Assembly (NCBI GenBank): GCA_027475525.1
Contig: JAMWFC010000033.1
Span: forward strand, 744,001-808,000
DNA from: Macrolepiota albuminosa
Lineage: Eukaryota; Basidiomycota; Agaricomycetes; Agaricales; Agaricaceae
Reading direction: 5' to 3'
DNA: 64,000 nucleotides
Made by a program: the position numbers and the translations under genes. Below the pieces are notes generated by a model that saw only the letters and a program-made list of their open reading frames with translations, was not told where the DNA came from and searched no databases. Shown piece after piece: positions 1 to 11,007 of the stretch (position 1 is the first letter of the stretch; every line of letters begins with the position of its first letter).

Positions 1-630
1 TGGGGGTAAGCGTCTAATTCCATCGTTTCCCCGTCATACTTAAACTAAACGTCGATACGTTTCTTCAAAGACGAGTATGGCACCAAACACTCCGCCGCGT
101 AAGCCTCTTTACTCTACTCCACGCCAAAAACTGGCCAAACGTTGATTCATTCACTCACTCAGAATTTTGATATACTCGGAAAATATACAGCCCCCGCTGG
201 CACAGGCACAGGCGAAGGCAAAGGCACAGGCGGAGGCGGGGGTGCAAAGTCAAAGTCGTTCCTCGTTTCGCAGATACATATCTGGGTCGCATTCACACTC
301 TCAGGGATGATGCACTGTTTCGGCGACCTCATGGTCGGGCGCGAATTCGTCGGACGCTCCCTCCCTTTCTTCCTGATGAACGCTTTAGCCATCACGTTTG
401 AGGACAGTGTCATCGCTGTGACGAGGACAATGGTGTTGCAAGGCCGCCACACGAGGACGTCGCGCTTTTTGGGTGTTGCTGTGGGATATGTGTGGGTGGT
501 GATGTGGTTTAGTTGGTCGTTGCCGTGGTTCTATACGTGGGCGTTGAAGCTTGGGTTGGGCAGGAAGGAGGTCCTCCCGTTCTCTTTTGTTAGGTTCGTC
601 TTAGCCTTGTCTGGCGTTGAACTAGGGTAG
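1..630 (+). CDS. Wax-synthase/MBOAT-like membrane protein, C-terminal part (5' end outside window)
   Basis: This is the 3' end of a gene whose start lies before base 1. Three exon pieces join in frame: 1-5, 71-98 and 163-630, with introns 6-70 (GT-AG, 65 bp) and 99-162 (64 bp). The joined reading gives W-G-R-V-W-H-Q-T-L-R-R followed by N-F-D, matching the W-x-R-x-WHQ-x-LR signature of the fungal wax synthase domain. The last exon holds a glycine-rich linker, then hydrophobic segments with SGMMHCFGD (the conserved SG...H of the family) and FFLMNALAITFED, and ends at TAG 628-630. Members of the family are multi-pass membrane acyltransferases; the substrate cannot be told here and fungal members often act in secondary metabolism. 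The downstream gene is convergent, its stop codon lying 169 bp away. Confidence 0.82.
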
Positions 631-798
631 GGTTCAACGGCAGGTTCTCTTGGATGGACGTAACCCGTCTTTGAATATTCACAAGAAGATAGAGCAAGAC
701 GATGTATTATAGAGAATGAGTACTAACGACCGAAAACGAAACGTTCTTACATTCAAATACCACAAGGTAGACAGACAAACATGGAGGATGCAGGACGC

Positions 799-3006
799 TT
801 ACTCGGGGTATTCGGTGTGATTACCTGAATCTGGATCATGTTTGTAGAAATTGGGGCAAATCTCACGGTAGGGAGCTAGGAATAATCATCATCTCAGCGC
901 ATGGTCAACGCGAAAGACGAGGAACCACATACGAGGGAGTGTCTTATTCTGCTTTACGATGCCATCGGTATCTTCGGCAAAGACAACCGCGAGACCGCTA
1001 TGCAAATCAAACCGCTCAGCGCGACGTATCTGACATACAAAGAAACTCTTACATTTCAAGGTGCCAATCGATGTGACTATCATACATTACACACAAACCG
1101 AGTTTTGTCAGAAAGAGGAAGAAGACAAAATGAGAACAGAGTCGGTAACCCACCAGTGCAGGAACCACGGACCAGCGTTGTCGGTCACGAAACGGATCGT
1201 GGTCTGACCGTCGTCGAAGCCCGTGTCTACTGTGTCCCTACGAACGGGGTTTACAAAATTATACTTCTCGCTAGTTCCGCTGCGGACCACCCAGAAAGAG
1301 TGCTATAACAAAACCAGGTCGTCAGAGTCTTGAAAAGCGGAATCACAGGCAGACTTGCCCCGTGGAGGTGCCATGGGTGCTATGAATGATTATCACTCAG
1401 CTGCTATGATTGATCGTTATTTGTCTGGGACTTACGGGCCCACCGTCTATCGCACCACTTCCATAAATGATCAGCTCGATAACCTTGTTCGGCGGTAACT
1501 TATAAACGGCACCCTTTGGCAAGAGGTCTGCCGCATTATAAGTCCCATTCAAGACTTGAAGAAAGACAGGGACCGAGGGAGGCTTGAACGTGACGTTGTT
1601 AACCTCAAAACGCGGGCCCGGATCGTGGAATATAGCGTGCTTGATAGGTATAACTATATCTGCGCCGTTGGGATGGGGTTTACCGGGCGGCGTAGGGTTG
1701 AACAACGCGTGCAGGTCGACTTCGTGCAGGGGTTTAGTACTGACGAAGGTCGTCTTCGGCTCGGCGGTCGGAGCGCCCTTGTACCGCAAAATAGCTGAAT
1801 TCCTCCCACCGTCGAAGCCAGGTCGTCCTCTCGTAACCCACGGATCCGCGCGTATCCAGTAATTGTCGATTTTCTGATTGGCTATGACGACCACGGAGTA
1901 CCGCTGGCCAGCCCAAACTTCTATAGAATCAACGGTAAGCGGGGTCGTGTATTCCCCATCGGCTTCGATGACCATCATCTGGTGGCTGTGGATTGAGAAA
2001 TTGAACGAAGGATCACAGGATAGACCGATGATGCGGAAACGGTATCTTTTGTTTTGTTCGACGTTGATGACGGCCAGTGGAGTGGCGCTGCCGTTGACGG
2101 AACGACCGAGCCCGTTGATAAGAGTTGCCACGGGCCTTTGGGTGCGCAGCGGTGCAGGTTCGTGATACCTGAGTCAAGACGCGTTAATTGAACCCCTCAG
2201 GAGGATCATGTATGGCATTTTGGAACTTACCAGTCAGCCAGTGTGATAATCGTTGATTCTATGCGTTGCTTCAACAAAATACAGGTATACCATGTGATGA
2301 TCCACGACTTACCATCGTCAACATCATACATTCCCTTGTAAGGGTCGTCAGGGTCGTAGATGACAAATGCCCCGCGAAGACCGTCACAATACTGGGTAGC
2401 TTTATCACTCATTAATACCGTTAATCGAGTTCCAATGAACAGTGTACGCACAATAATGGGAATGATACCAGTACGTTCCAACCTGGTCAAAAGTTGGAAA
2501 GTCGTAGTGGAAAGAGTGCTTGGGAATTATGGGGCACTGTGTAACCATCGCAGCTCCATCTGCGTAACTTGTGCCGTGCTGAAAGATTCCATGCCAGTGC
2601 TTTGAATTGTAGTTAATGATTGTGAAACGAAGACGGAACAAGACCCCTCACAATAGACGTAGAGCGCAGCATGGTTTTGTTGGTCAATTCGTTGATGACA
2701 TTAATTTTGAAACGATCTCCCTGTGAAGTGAAGGTAACGGCAATAAGCACGAGTGAATCAATGATAGTATGTGATCATCACCTTTTTGCCCGTAATGACT
2801 GGTCCGGGGAAAACGCCTCCAGCAAGAACACCACTAAAATGAGGTTAAAAAAAGGAAGCTAACCTATTGAGGGGGTTGACTCACGAACGATTGTAACCAT
2901 CAGGCGCTATGAAAGCGTTCTTGACGACAAGGTCGGCCACAATCGTCACCGCCTGAGCGAGGTGTAGCAAGACGCCAAGTCCGAGAAAACATTTTGGACT
3001 CAGCAT
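799..3006 (-). CDS. Laccase (multicopper oxidase), complete, 12 exons
   Basis: Secreted phenol oxidase that couples one-electron oxidation of phenolics to reduction of O2 to water. The exons, read on the minus strand, are 3006-2885, 2833-2782, 2720-2652, 2599-2452, 2399-2313, 2258-2231, 2168-1436, 1379-1359, 1302-1154, 1076-1053, 997-933 and 875-799. They sum to 1575 nt, that is 524 aa plus stop, normal for basidiomycete laccases. A signal peptide covers about residues 1-19. All four copper signatures are present: HWHG from residue 82, YWYHSH ending near 129, HPWHLHGH at 414-421 and HCHIDWHLEIGL at 469-480. The axial T1 position is Leu480, a class 2 laccase. The L3 motif sits on a 21-nt exon followed by a GC-AG intron (1358-1303), and the L4 motif on a 24-nt exon. 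Without these introns the gene looks truncated at a TAA near 1397. No inactivating change was seen. Confidence 0.95.
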
Positions 3007-4306
3007 GATGCCAAGTTGGAGTCGAAAGTAACAAAAGGTTGGTCTGCGCTTTTTAAGTGCTGCTGGTCTTCCTGAGCAACCTGCTCATCGGATTACAAAA
3101 CTTTTGCTTCTCAGGATCAGAAGGCCCTCTAAGGATCGTAAGATCGAGTTTCCAAGGCAGAGTCCAACTCTGTGCCTGACTTCTCACAGAGTCTCGCCGC
3201 AAGTGATGAGGAGGCACCAGCTCGAAGAGACAATCAGAGAGACAACTTTCTTAGATGGAAGAGCTAGATGTTTAACATGTTATTGATGTGTATTTCTTCT
3301 CAAACGAGACAGGAACAATGGCTTTAAACCTTTGTGTCAAACATACAGCTAGGAGTCAAGAAAAGTAGAAGCCTGAGAGTTACTAGTATAGGCCTTCCAT
3401 TGCAAGAATGTACGTATCGCATAGTCTATTATTACTCCTGAAGACACCCGCTGCTACAAAGTGCACAGACATAAGAGCTCGAGACCAGTGCATGTGAATA
3501 TAGTGATGTGCAATATGCCGACAATCCAAGAGAAATCCCAGTGGCATGATAAATATCGCCAAGTACGAGCGCTGCAATCCAGCCGCGAGACACCGCAGAC
3601 GTAGGAGATACGTCAAGTGCACAAGAATAATTTCGAGCGGGCCAGTCGGTCTAGATGTTCGCTCCTCATCATGGCGGGGTTCGAAAATTATGCGTGACCG
3701 GAAAGAGCGGAGGGGGCCAATAGGAGTCTGTCTTGTAACGTTTTGTCTAAGATGGAACTGGACACGACTGGTGAGCCTCATCGTGACTCAAGGCCGAGGT
3801 ATAATCGTCGATAGCAACCAAGAGAAAGGCTGATCTTACCAGAGTTTCCATTAGAAAGGCCGAGAAGCACTTAACTTACGTAGCTCTCACTGAGGAAATA
3901 TACTAAACATACCTGACACACTAAGTTTTGTGGGCTGTCCAAATTGAAGTCCTGTACAACGGCAAAACTTCATTGATGCTTCGTCCCTTGCAGATAGGTT
4001 TACGAACAAGCATGATGGCAGAGAAGAACAACGCCACATAGTACGATCAACTTCATCCATGCTCACAAGTGGATGAACAAATACTGAAAAGAGGCATGGC
4101 GCAATCACTTGGTTCACACGCAAGCCGACAACAATCACTCACTGCGGATTATTCCCAGAACCGTAGAAAGTACATGGTTATACGAATATCATTTCCTCTT
4201 GGGGAGAGTCACCTCCCATATCCAATCCATAATAATAGAATTTCTCCACATCCAATCGCCCGAGGTATACTTTCGCGTTTACACGATCTATCCCACTCGC
4301 TCGCAC
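3007..4306. other. Intergenic region upstream of the laccase; no recognisable gene
   Basis: The stretch lies between the laccase start and the stop codon of the EAF gene, so it is the laccase promoter side plus the EAF 3' flank. An A/T stretch reading CTTAAAAAGC on the minus strand at about 3047-3056 could be a TATA-like element. Short open frames on both strands show no domain, signal peptide or splice pattern that I recognise. Confidence 0.4.
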
Positions 4307-6013
4307 TCAATCATCATCACTTTCCTCGCTCGAAGAATACTCATCATCGCTAACATACGCCGCGCCGCCCGCCAACTCCTTCAACGACATCGGCCGCCCA
4401 TGACCTGATGGCGCCTCCTCAACAACCCCCGCTAAGAAATCCTCATCCTCGTCCTCTTCATCATCATCTGCCTCTATCATCTGTGAATTGATCTCCCGCT
4501 CAAGCTCATCCATACCGATATCCTCACCCTCCGCGTCGTCCGCCGCCCCAGAAGCCTCGCCAAATATATCAAAATCGTCTTGCATATCAACCGTCTCCCC
4601 ACCAATCACTTCGTCCCAACCCCCCTCGTCCTCGGACTCTGAACCGACTTCGATTGGCTCTGGTACTTCGGTAGACGGTGCTGCCGCAGGCGCAGGCGGC
4701 GGGGGCGGGATAAATGCAGCCGTCGATGCGCCTGGGAGCGCAAGACCTGGTCCCCGCGACGGTCGCGCACGCTTCGTAGGTCTGCCAAATTGGAGATCTT
4801 CCTCGTCGGCGTCGGAGAGATGATGTGATGCTGACGTTGAGGCTGAGGCTGGAGGTGCTGGCGCTGGTGCTGCTGGTGGTACCGGCACAGGTGCTTCTGC
4901 TGCTGCTGGTGTTGCAGGTGCAGGTGCAGGTGCAGGTATTGGTGTTGCTGCTGGTGCTGGTACCGGCGCGTGCTTCTTGCCACGAGGAAGGATCACAGGT
5001 TTCGGCTGGGGTTTGGCTATAGAGACAGCAGGGGCAGGGGCAGAATGCGGTGGTGGCATTGGTGTTGGCTCAACAGCGCGGCTTGGTATTGATAGAGGAG
5101 CAGATGATGGCGGCGGCAGCGGTGGTTTGGAGGGTTTAGTTGGCGGTTTATAGGGTTTCACAGATGGTTTTGTCGTTGGCGTTGTCACCGGCTTACGGAC
5201 TGGCTTCTTTGTAGGCGGTGGAGGGGGCGATGGTAGGACTTCTCCCTCTTCCTCCTCTTCTTCTTCCCGTCTCAAGTCCTGGGGAACAATCTCATCGAAA
5301 TAGTCGTCCTCTCTTTTATTATTTATACTCGGTCGTACGGCAGCTGCGTCTAAGAGCTCCTGTTCAAAGTCATCGTCGGCATACGTCTTGGTGTGCTTGG
5401 CCGGCACTTCCGCTGGTGTCGCAACTACTTGATTTTCTCAGTAATAGTCGACAGACAAGTATCAGAGTACATACGATCGTTTACGCCTGTCCTGGGTTGA
5501 TGTGTAAGGGCTAAACCTGATTCGAGTTTCTCTAGAATAAATGACTAGTCGAATTAGTAACATTGCAACAATCACTGATTTCCACAGCTTACTTTCTGGT
5601 TCTCATCATATATCAATATACAATCCCACTCTTTGGCTGGTGATTCCTGACCTGTCCACTTGTGGGCTTCAGAAGACTAAAGTCTTGTAAGCGAGATGTA
5701 CAGGAGAGTTTCGGGTCATCGAACCTGACTACTGGGTCGTTCTACAGTGACATTGCTGTTCGACCCAACAATTATTCTACCTCTCTTATCAGGGTCTACC
5801 GATGGAGGTTTGAAGTTGTCTGCAACGCCTTAAGCTAATGAACAATGAACAAAACACACAATACTCACATCGGAATGAATAGTACTCTCGAAGAGGTACT
5901 GTATTTCGTGGTGCACCGCCAGATTTACGGGCATTGAGAGCTCGCAGCATTGAAGAGCCAACTGTGACTGATACTTTTTGCTGGTTGTCTGGGGGAGTCC
6001 ATGAGGCGCTCAT
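4307..6013 (-). CDS. ELL-associated factor (EAF) family transcription elongation protein
   Basis: EAF proteins partner ELL and stimulate RNA polymerase II elongation in the nucleus. Five exons on the minus strand join in frame: 6013-5869, 5819-5725, 5676-5593, 5544-5475 and 5427-4307 (504 aa). The N-terminal EAF domain is spread over exons 1-4: W-T-P-P near the start, YYSFRYNFKPPSVDP across intron 1, VTVERPSSQ, then KEWDCILIYDE and SFILEKLES across intron 3. Exon 5 is long and disordered: a run of Glu, many Pro-Ala repeats, a basic patch (PTKRARP), then an acidic tail with DELEREINSQM and a Ser/Asp terminus (SSSEESDDD), typical of fungal EAFs. Intron 4 ends in AAGTAG, so two acceptors three bases apart are possible (503 or 504 aa). 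The ATG at 6013-6011 begins M-S-A-S-W and is the first in-frame Met. The product is inferred from domain order, not from a search. Confidence 0.85.
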
Positions 6014-7199
6014 TGTGGTCGAGAACAAGGCTCCGGCTCACTGGTTGTCAGCGCTTACCCAGATCAGGGTCCATGTGACAGGAATTGCTAAATATATTTC
6101 GTCAATCGGTCGGGCCCTCGGAACGACCCCTGATGCTCTTGTCCACATGCTGCGGCTGACGACCCTTCGCTTGCCAATGGATTCCTCGAGTTGCTCTGTT
6201 CCTGTATACTGTGGTTATCTTTTCGTTGGCACACGTGCTTTGAGCTCACTCACAAGTGGGATTTCTTCGAAAAGGAAAAGTCATAGCTTGTTCGTTTCGG
6301 AAGTAATATCCTCTTCAAGGAATATTACTGACTTTTAGCCATGCGATAACATTCCCGAAAGACAAAACGGCGGAGAAACTAGCTTTTGTCAAGTGGTTTT
6401 TATCTTGTTTGTAATCAAGCATCGTGTTGTATTAAGGAACACGGTACTTTCATGAACAACGTGCTTCAACTGATGTTACGATGTTATAATGTTATGTTGA
6501 TGCTTCGTATACAACACCAAGACCTAAATCTGGCCTACACCGTTGATTTGCGTATTTTCCAACTCTTGCTTTTCTCTTCGCGGCTGTCCATGTTTCAGAC
6601 ATCAGCTAGAATTGTCTCTGTGTGCTTTTGGATTTATGCCGACATTGGAGCAAGTGAATAAAAGCAAGCCCAAACACATTGGCAGGTCTTCAAATGGCTT
6701 AGCTGCAAACGGATGAATTATACCGTCCGGGAGAAATGGGATCGTAAGGAACTGCTGTGTCTCCTGCTATGACTGGGTCCAATTGCTTCGACATCGACAT
6801 CTGAAATTTCTTGAGCCCACCTATTTGCAATGACTATGTTACACTCCAGTCCAACCTGTTTTTGAATTTCCTTCCTCCAAGAGACTAGTTTAAATCGACA
6901 CCCTCAAGAATGAATCGGACCCTTTCAAGCCTTAACACCTGATGTGACATGCATCACACCAAGATAATCGTCTCGTGACGCTTAAACGTTTTAACGTTAT
7001 AACGTTTTCCCTCAAAAACATTTTTACATAAAAACCTATGATGTTCTTGATTCAATTTCGACAAACACTGGCATTTGGCCACGTCATTCTAGTGTCCATC
7101 CATTATCTCTGTGTCTACTTCGTACTTTTTAAGAACAACATTTGGTGATGGATATCTCGGAGAACTGAAAGACAGAATTCTGACCTCTTGCTAGAACTG
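6014..7199. other. Intergenic, divergent promoters of EAF (-) and paralog A (+)
   Basis: No coding signal that I trust. A short A/T-rich stretch near 6984-7008 has overlapping AACGTT palindromes. Small open frames here lack splice sites or recognisable domains. Confidence 0.35.
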
Positions 7200-8620
7200 A
7201 TGATTCCGAAACCAAAAAAACGCCCTTGTCAATATTCCCTCCGCAAGCTCCGTGGTGATTATGCATGGACGAGTCAACGGTTCAAGGCATTGAGGGTGGG
7301 TTGGAGTTTAAAGAGACTACTGATATACACTGCTAACTATCAGGACTTTTATGTCGAGTGCAGGCTTTCATACGCGATGCGGATGAACGTTACCTCGACA
7401 AATCTAAGGCCACCCATCGTCAAAGTCCCGCACAGTGGATTGCTTTCAAGCTTGAAGTGAGTAATTTATTTGAGTCTGAGTTTCAGGTCCGTCAATCTTG
7501 AGGTCCAGGTTGTGGCTAAGTTTCCAGAAATCGGAGAGTTCGAAGACAATTGGCCATTGTATGTTATCCTGTCTGCCAGCAGACGTCTAATAGCTGCAAA
7601 TATGCGACTGGAGAAGATACGTGGAAGATCCAACCCAGGGAGGAAAAGAGGTAGGAGAAGACGCGCTGCCATCGCAATCCAGCGTCGGCCGTATATTGGA
7701 AAGCTTTTGCCAAGTCGCGTGGTCATACGTACAGTAAACATCACTTCAGTCCCAAGTCCTGATGATGCCAGCGATGGTGCTGTCTGCGGACGCGTCGAGA
7801 ACAGCGCCACAACGCCAGAGGTATGGATATCTCCCGGTATATTGTATATTCCTCTCTCCAACGTTCATTTTTTTTTGGCTCAGAGCTCTTCTGAAATCGT
7901 CACGACTTCGAGTATAAGCCAACCTGCGCCAGAGTGTCTTGATGTGCAAACCACAACTAGTGAAGAATCCCGTGACTCCAGTGGTGATGCCGTTGCAAAC
8001 CGTTCTCCGATCCAAATTTCTGCGATTTCACATGTTGGCAGCAATAATGCACAGTTAATCACTGTCTGCCAAAACGCAAAACTTCTGATCAATGCTCTTG
8101 AATTGTTGGGAATCAGTAATGACAAACATCTCTTGGTTCTCAGCAAGCTTGAAAAAAGGCGGGCCGGGATAGTCGAGTTTTTTAACAGTCTCTCGAACAA
8201 CCAGCTGCCCTACCTATACAAAATGACTGTTTTGAAAAACATCAATGACGAAAAATTCAATCCGGTGAGGTCTACGAGACAACTAGATCAATCTTCATAC
8301 CGGGCTAATCATGACGTCTACAGCTCGACGTCGAGAGTCGCAGCTGCCACGACAATCGGGACTCAAATGACGATGGGGGCTTGCCGTCGCTGCTTCAGAC
8401 TTTCCTGAATATGTTCGATATGGAGGAACTGATACCTCTCTTCCGTACGGCACATGTGACTACAGATGAAGAGCTCATGATGCTGCGAGGTCTAGATGAA
8501 ACACAACGTTCGGCGATTTTTGATCAGGCGGATTTTGCGCACGTCCGGCCATTCCAACGCTGGATTCTCAACTTCGTTCTCACATCTCTTTTTAACATGA
8601 CAGAGTCGGTTCATTGTTGA
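7200..8620 (+). CDS. Unrecognised basidiomycete protein, tandem paralog A (392 aa)
   Basis: Function unknown. Five exons, all phase 0: 7200-7295, 7364-7456, 7509-7820, 7884-8264 and 8324-8620. The start M-I-P-K-P is shared with paralog B. Exon 3 opens with VVAKFPEIGEFEDNWPL, followed by a strongly basic Arg-rich stretch (GRKRGRRRRAA) that could be a nuclear or nucleic-acid-binding signal. Exon 4 is Ser/Thr-rich, then NALELLGISNDKHLLVLSKLE. Exon 5 carries the conserved C-terminal module FDMEELIPLFRTAHVTTDEE and ends FQRWILNF. Intron 3 is 63 nt and stop-free, so it reads through in frame; its GT-AG borders and the matching intron in B show it is an intron. Exons 1 and 2 are exactly 96 and 93 nt, as in B. 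No membrane segment or signal peptide is seen. The last module looks helical, SAM- or death-fold-like by pattern only. Confidence 0.78.
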
Positions 8621-9349
8621 CTTATATCTCGTGTCGTCTATCAGCGGTCGGAATATTCTTGAGCCCCGATGAACCTAACTTAGCCCATGAACTAAAGCCC
8701 TATATGTTATGACATTCGCTGGAGATGAAACTTATATGTGACTTTTATACAGTTTTTGTCAAGTCGTAGGTGCGATGATAGAAAATCAAAAACAATTAGT
8801 GCGTCTTCAGTCGTCCCCCCCGAGGTTGTTACTTTGAAATTAGTCTCTCAAACACAATCCTGAGGTCAGCGACTGGTAACAGGTCTTCTCTATACAAGGC
8901 CGAATTCTTATGCTGCGCTCTTCTTCTGTTCCATGGTGGGCCTACAGCTATGTTTATATCGCCATATCGGCTTGCTTGCCCTGTAGGACTGGATATGCTC
9001 ATCTTGGAGTTCTGCCACACCGGTAAACATGTTACTCCATCAGAGGACAAGTATTTTAGGGCACCAGGCAGATGGCGGGATAATCGACGATAGATAGCTC
9101 CGCAGATGTTTGTCCATATGTTAGTAGTCGATTTGTTCTAAGATTACGATGCCCATTGGGTCTTGATGTATGACTAGTGGAAGAAGTGACAACAGAAATA
9201 TCCTTCTTCACCATAAGAAGAATTCGCAGGTAATGGGTATAAATCCAATCGGCCTTGAGCGAAAGTGTGATATCAGGTGACCCTGACTGACACGCTCGAG
9301 GGAACTGATTTACCACTGATTTACCAACGATTATTCCTGGAAGAAAAAG
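8621..9349. other. Spacer between paralogs A and B; nothing recognised
   Basis: The 729-bp stretch should contain the A terminator and the B promoter. Minus-strand open frames of 73 and 103 aa show no domain, and no copy of the A/B module is visible. Confidence 0.4.
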
Positions 9350-10845
9350 ATGATCCCTAAGCCACATTACAAGTTAGACAAATATCCGAACTACAAACTA
9401 TGCGCAGTTTACCCCTTGTTAGAAGGTCGATTGGAAGCTCTCCGAGTACGTATACACGCGTCATCCGCGTCATCTTCTGAAGGTGATAGATTTTTTTTTG
9501 TTTTTAGGAAGCAATCCATTCCGCCAGCATGGAACACCTCGTCGTCCATAAGCCGCCTAGCTTTCAAAACATAGAAAAGTGGAAAAAATTCCAGCAGCAA
9601 GTGAGCAACTTGAAATTATTGTTCTTCAAAGATTCATTTTTCTTGATAGGTTGCACGAGCAATTCCCGAACTTGAAGAATTTGAAGATTATTGGCCAATT
9701 TATCCTTTATTGGCAAGAAGTAGACAACGTAAAAGGAATATGATGAGGAGGCGAAGGAAAACTAATGCTGTCCGCCGTCCTAGACTCTCAGCCTTTATTG
9801 GAAAACCATTACCGCGACGCGTGTTATTTCAAATGGGTGCCACAACTGCGCCCTACCATTCCGCAGAGAACGGCTCGACTCATGTTTGCTTTGCACTTTT
9901 GTCTTGTATCATGTTTACTTATTTTTCGTGTCCTAGATCGCTGCCATGATGGCATCTAATATACGACCTAGTCCATCACACAGGCCGACTCAGTTGACAC
10001 AGTTTACGGGCAGAAGCAATGGATGTGTGACTTCACGGCGTCCACCTAGTTTTATTGATTTGATCAGTAATGGATCGAGAGAGCAACCTGTCTCACCTCG
10101 CAGGCCAACTCAAGTTCCACAACTACATACTAATGGAAATATCCAACAAATGACACATCAGCTAGGGAGAACTTCGATCGGTGGCGGGTTAGAAGAACGA
10201 CTAGCCATTGATGCTGGTTGCGTAGTCTGTCTTTTCTGTGACTATTATCCAGACATCCCAGCTAGTGCCAAAGCCCATATCCAGGTTTTTTCGCAAAATA
10301 AAGTAGTCGTCGATGCTCTTGCTCGCTTGGGCATCGTTAACGACAAACATCTGTCCATCTTACATCACCTGACGGCTTGGAATGCTGGGCCTGAACAGTT
10401 CATGGACAGTCTGTCGGAAGGTATGCTGAGTCCATTGCACAAGTTTTCCCTGCTTCAACACTTTGAAAAACACTTTATGGTAAGCATTGGTTGGTGATTT
10501 GGAAGAGGTGTGGACTAATCATTGACTCTGTAGCCCAAGGACTTGACATCTGTTTCTCGCAACGTCAATTGTTGGAGTGGTTGCCCAAATCATTCACGCG
10601 GTAACAATGATATTGATAGGGTTCCACCGAAACTCGGCAGATTACTCGAAAAATTTGGAATGGAGGAGCTTGCCCCTGTGTTTCATGCAGGGCATGTAAC
10701 AAGTGACGATGAATTCGACTTGCTGCATGCTTTGGATGAAACACCCCGGCTGGCCATCTTTTCTGGGGAACAGTTCCGACGCATGAGATCATTTCAGCGC
10801 TGGATGCTCAAGTTCATTCTTTTGCATATTCATACACTGGACTAA
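9350..10845 (+). CDS. Unrecognised basidiomycete protein, tandem paralog B (425 aa)
   Basis: Second copy of the family, same strand as A. Exons: 9350-9445, 9508-9600, 9650-9883, 9937-10479 and 10534-10845, again all phase 0, with GT-AG introns of 62, 49, 53 and 54 bp. It begins M-I-P-K-P. Exon 3 opens with VARAIPELEEFEDYWPIYPL and an Arg/Lys-rich stretch (MMRRRRKTNAVRRPR). Exon 4 has ARLGIVNDKHLSILHHL, matching GISNDKHLLVLSKLE in A. Exon 5 has FGMEELAPVFHAGHVTSDDE and DETPRLAIF, ending FQRWMLKF. The middle of exon 4 has four Cys within a short region (GCVVCLFCDYY is part of it) that A lacks. A divergent tandem duplication is the simplest origin. The convergent transporter gene ends 162 bp downstream. 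Function unknown. Confidence 0.78.
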
Positions 10846-11007
10846 CAACAAACTAAGGCTGACATATTTATCGCTCTCAAGACTTCTTGGTGTCTCTTGT
10901 TGAACATGAGGACACTTGCTGTACTATTCTTGCTCGAATTTACACTACGTCTGGAAACGGAATGTATATACATTGTATCATCTACTACATCACATCAGAA
11001 TATTATC

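Noticed and set aside
901..1308. 135-aa plus-strand open frame
   Set aside because: Entirely antisense to laccase exons 9-11 with no features of its own.
1397..2131. Laccase apparently ending at a stop after TINHSS (truncated pseudogene)
   Set aside because: A GT-AG intron (1435-1380), a 21-nt exon and a GC-AG intron restore the full copper-site order and a 524-aa protein.
4606..4983. His/Gln-rich 125-aa minus-strand frame
   Set aside because: Out-of-frame reading of the Pro-Ala repeats in EAF exon 5.
7470..8408. 312-aa continuous frame as a single-exon gene
   Set aside because: It includes the 63-nt intron 3 and runs into intron 4. Comparison with paralog B shows five exons.
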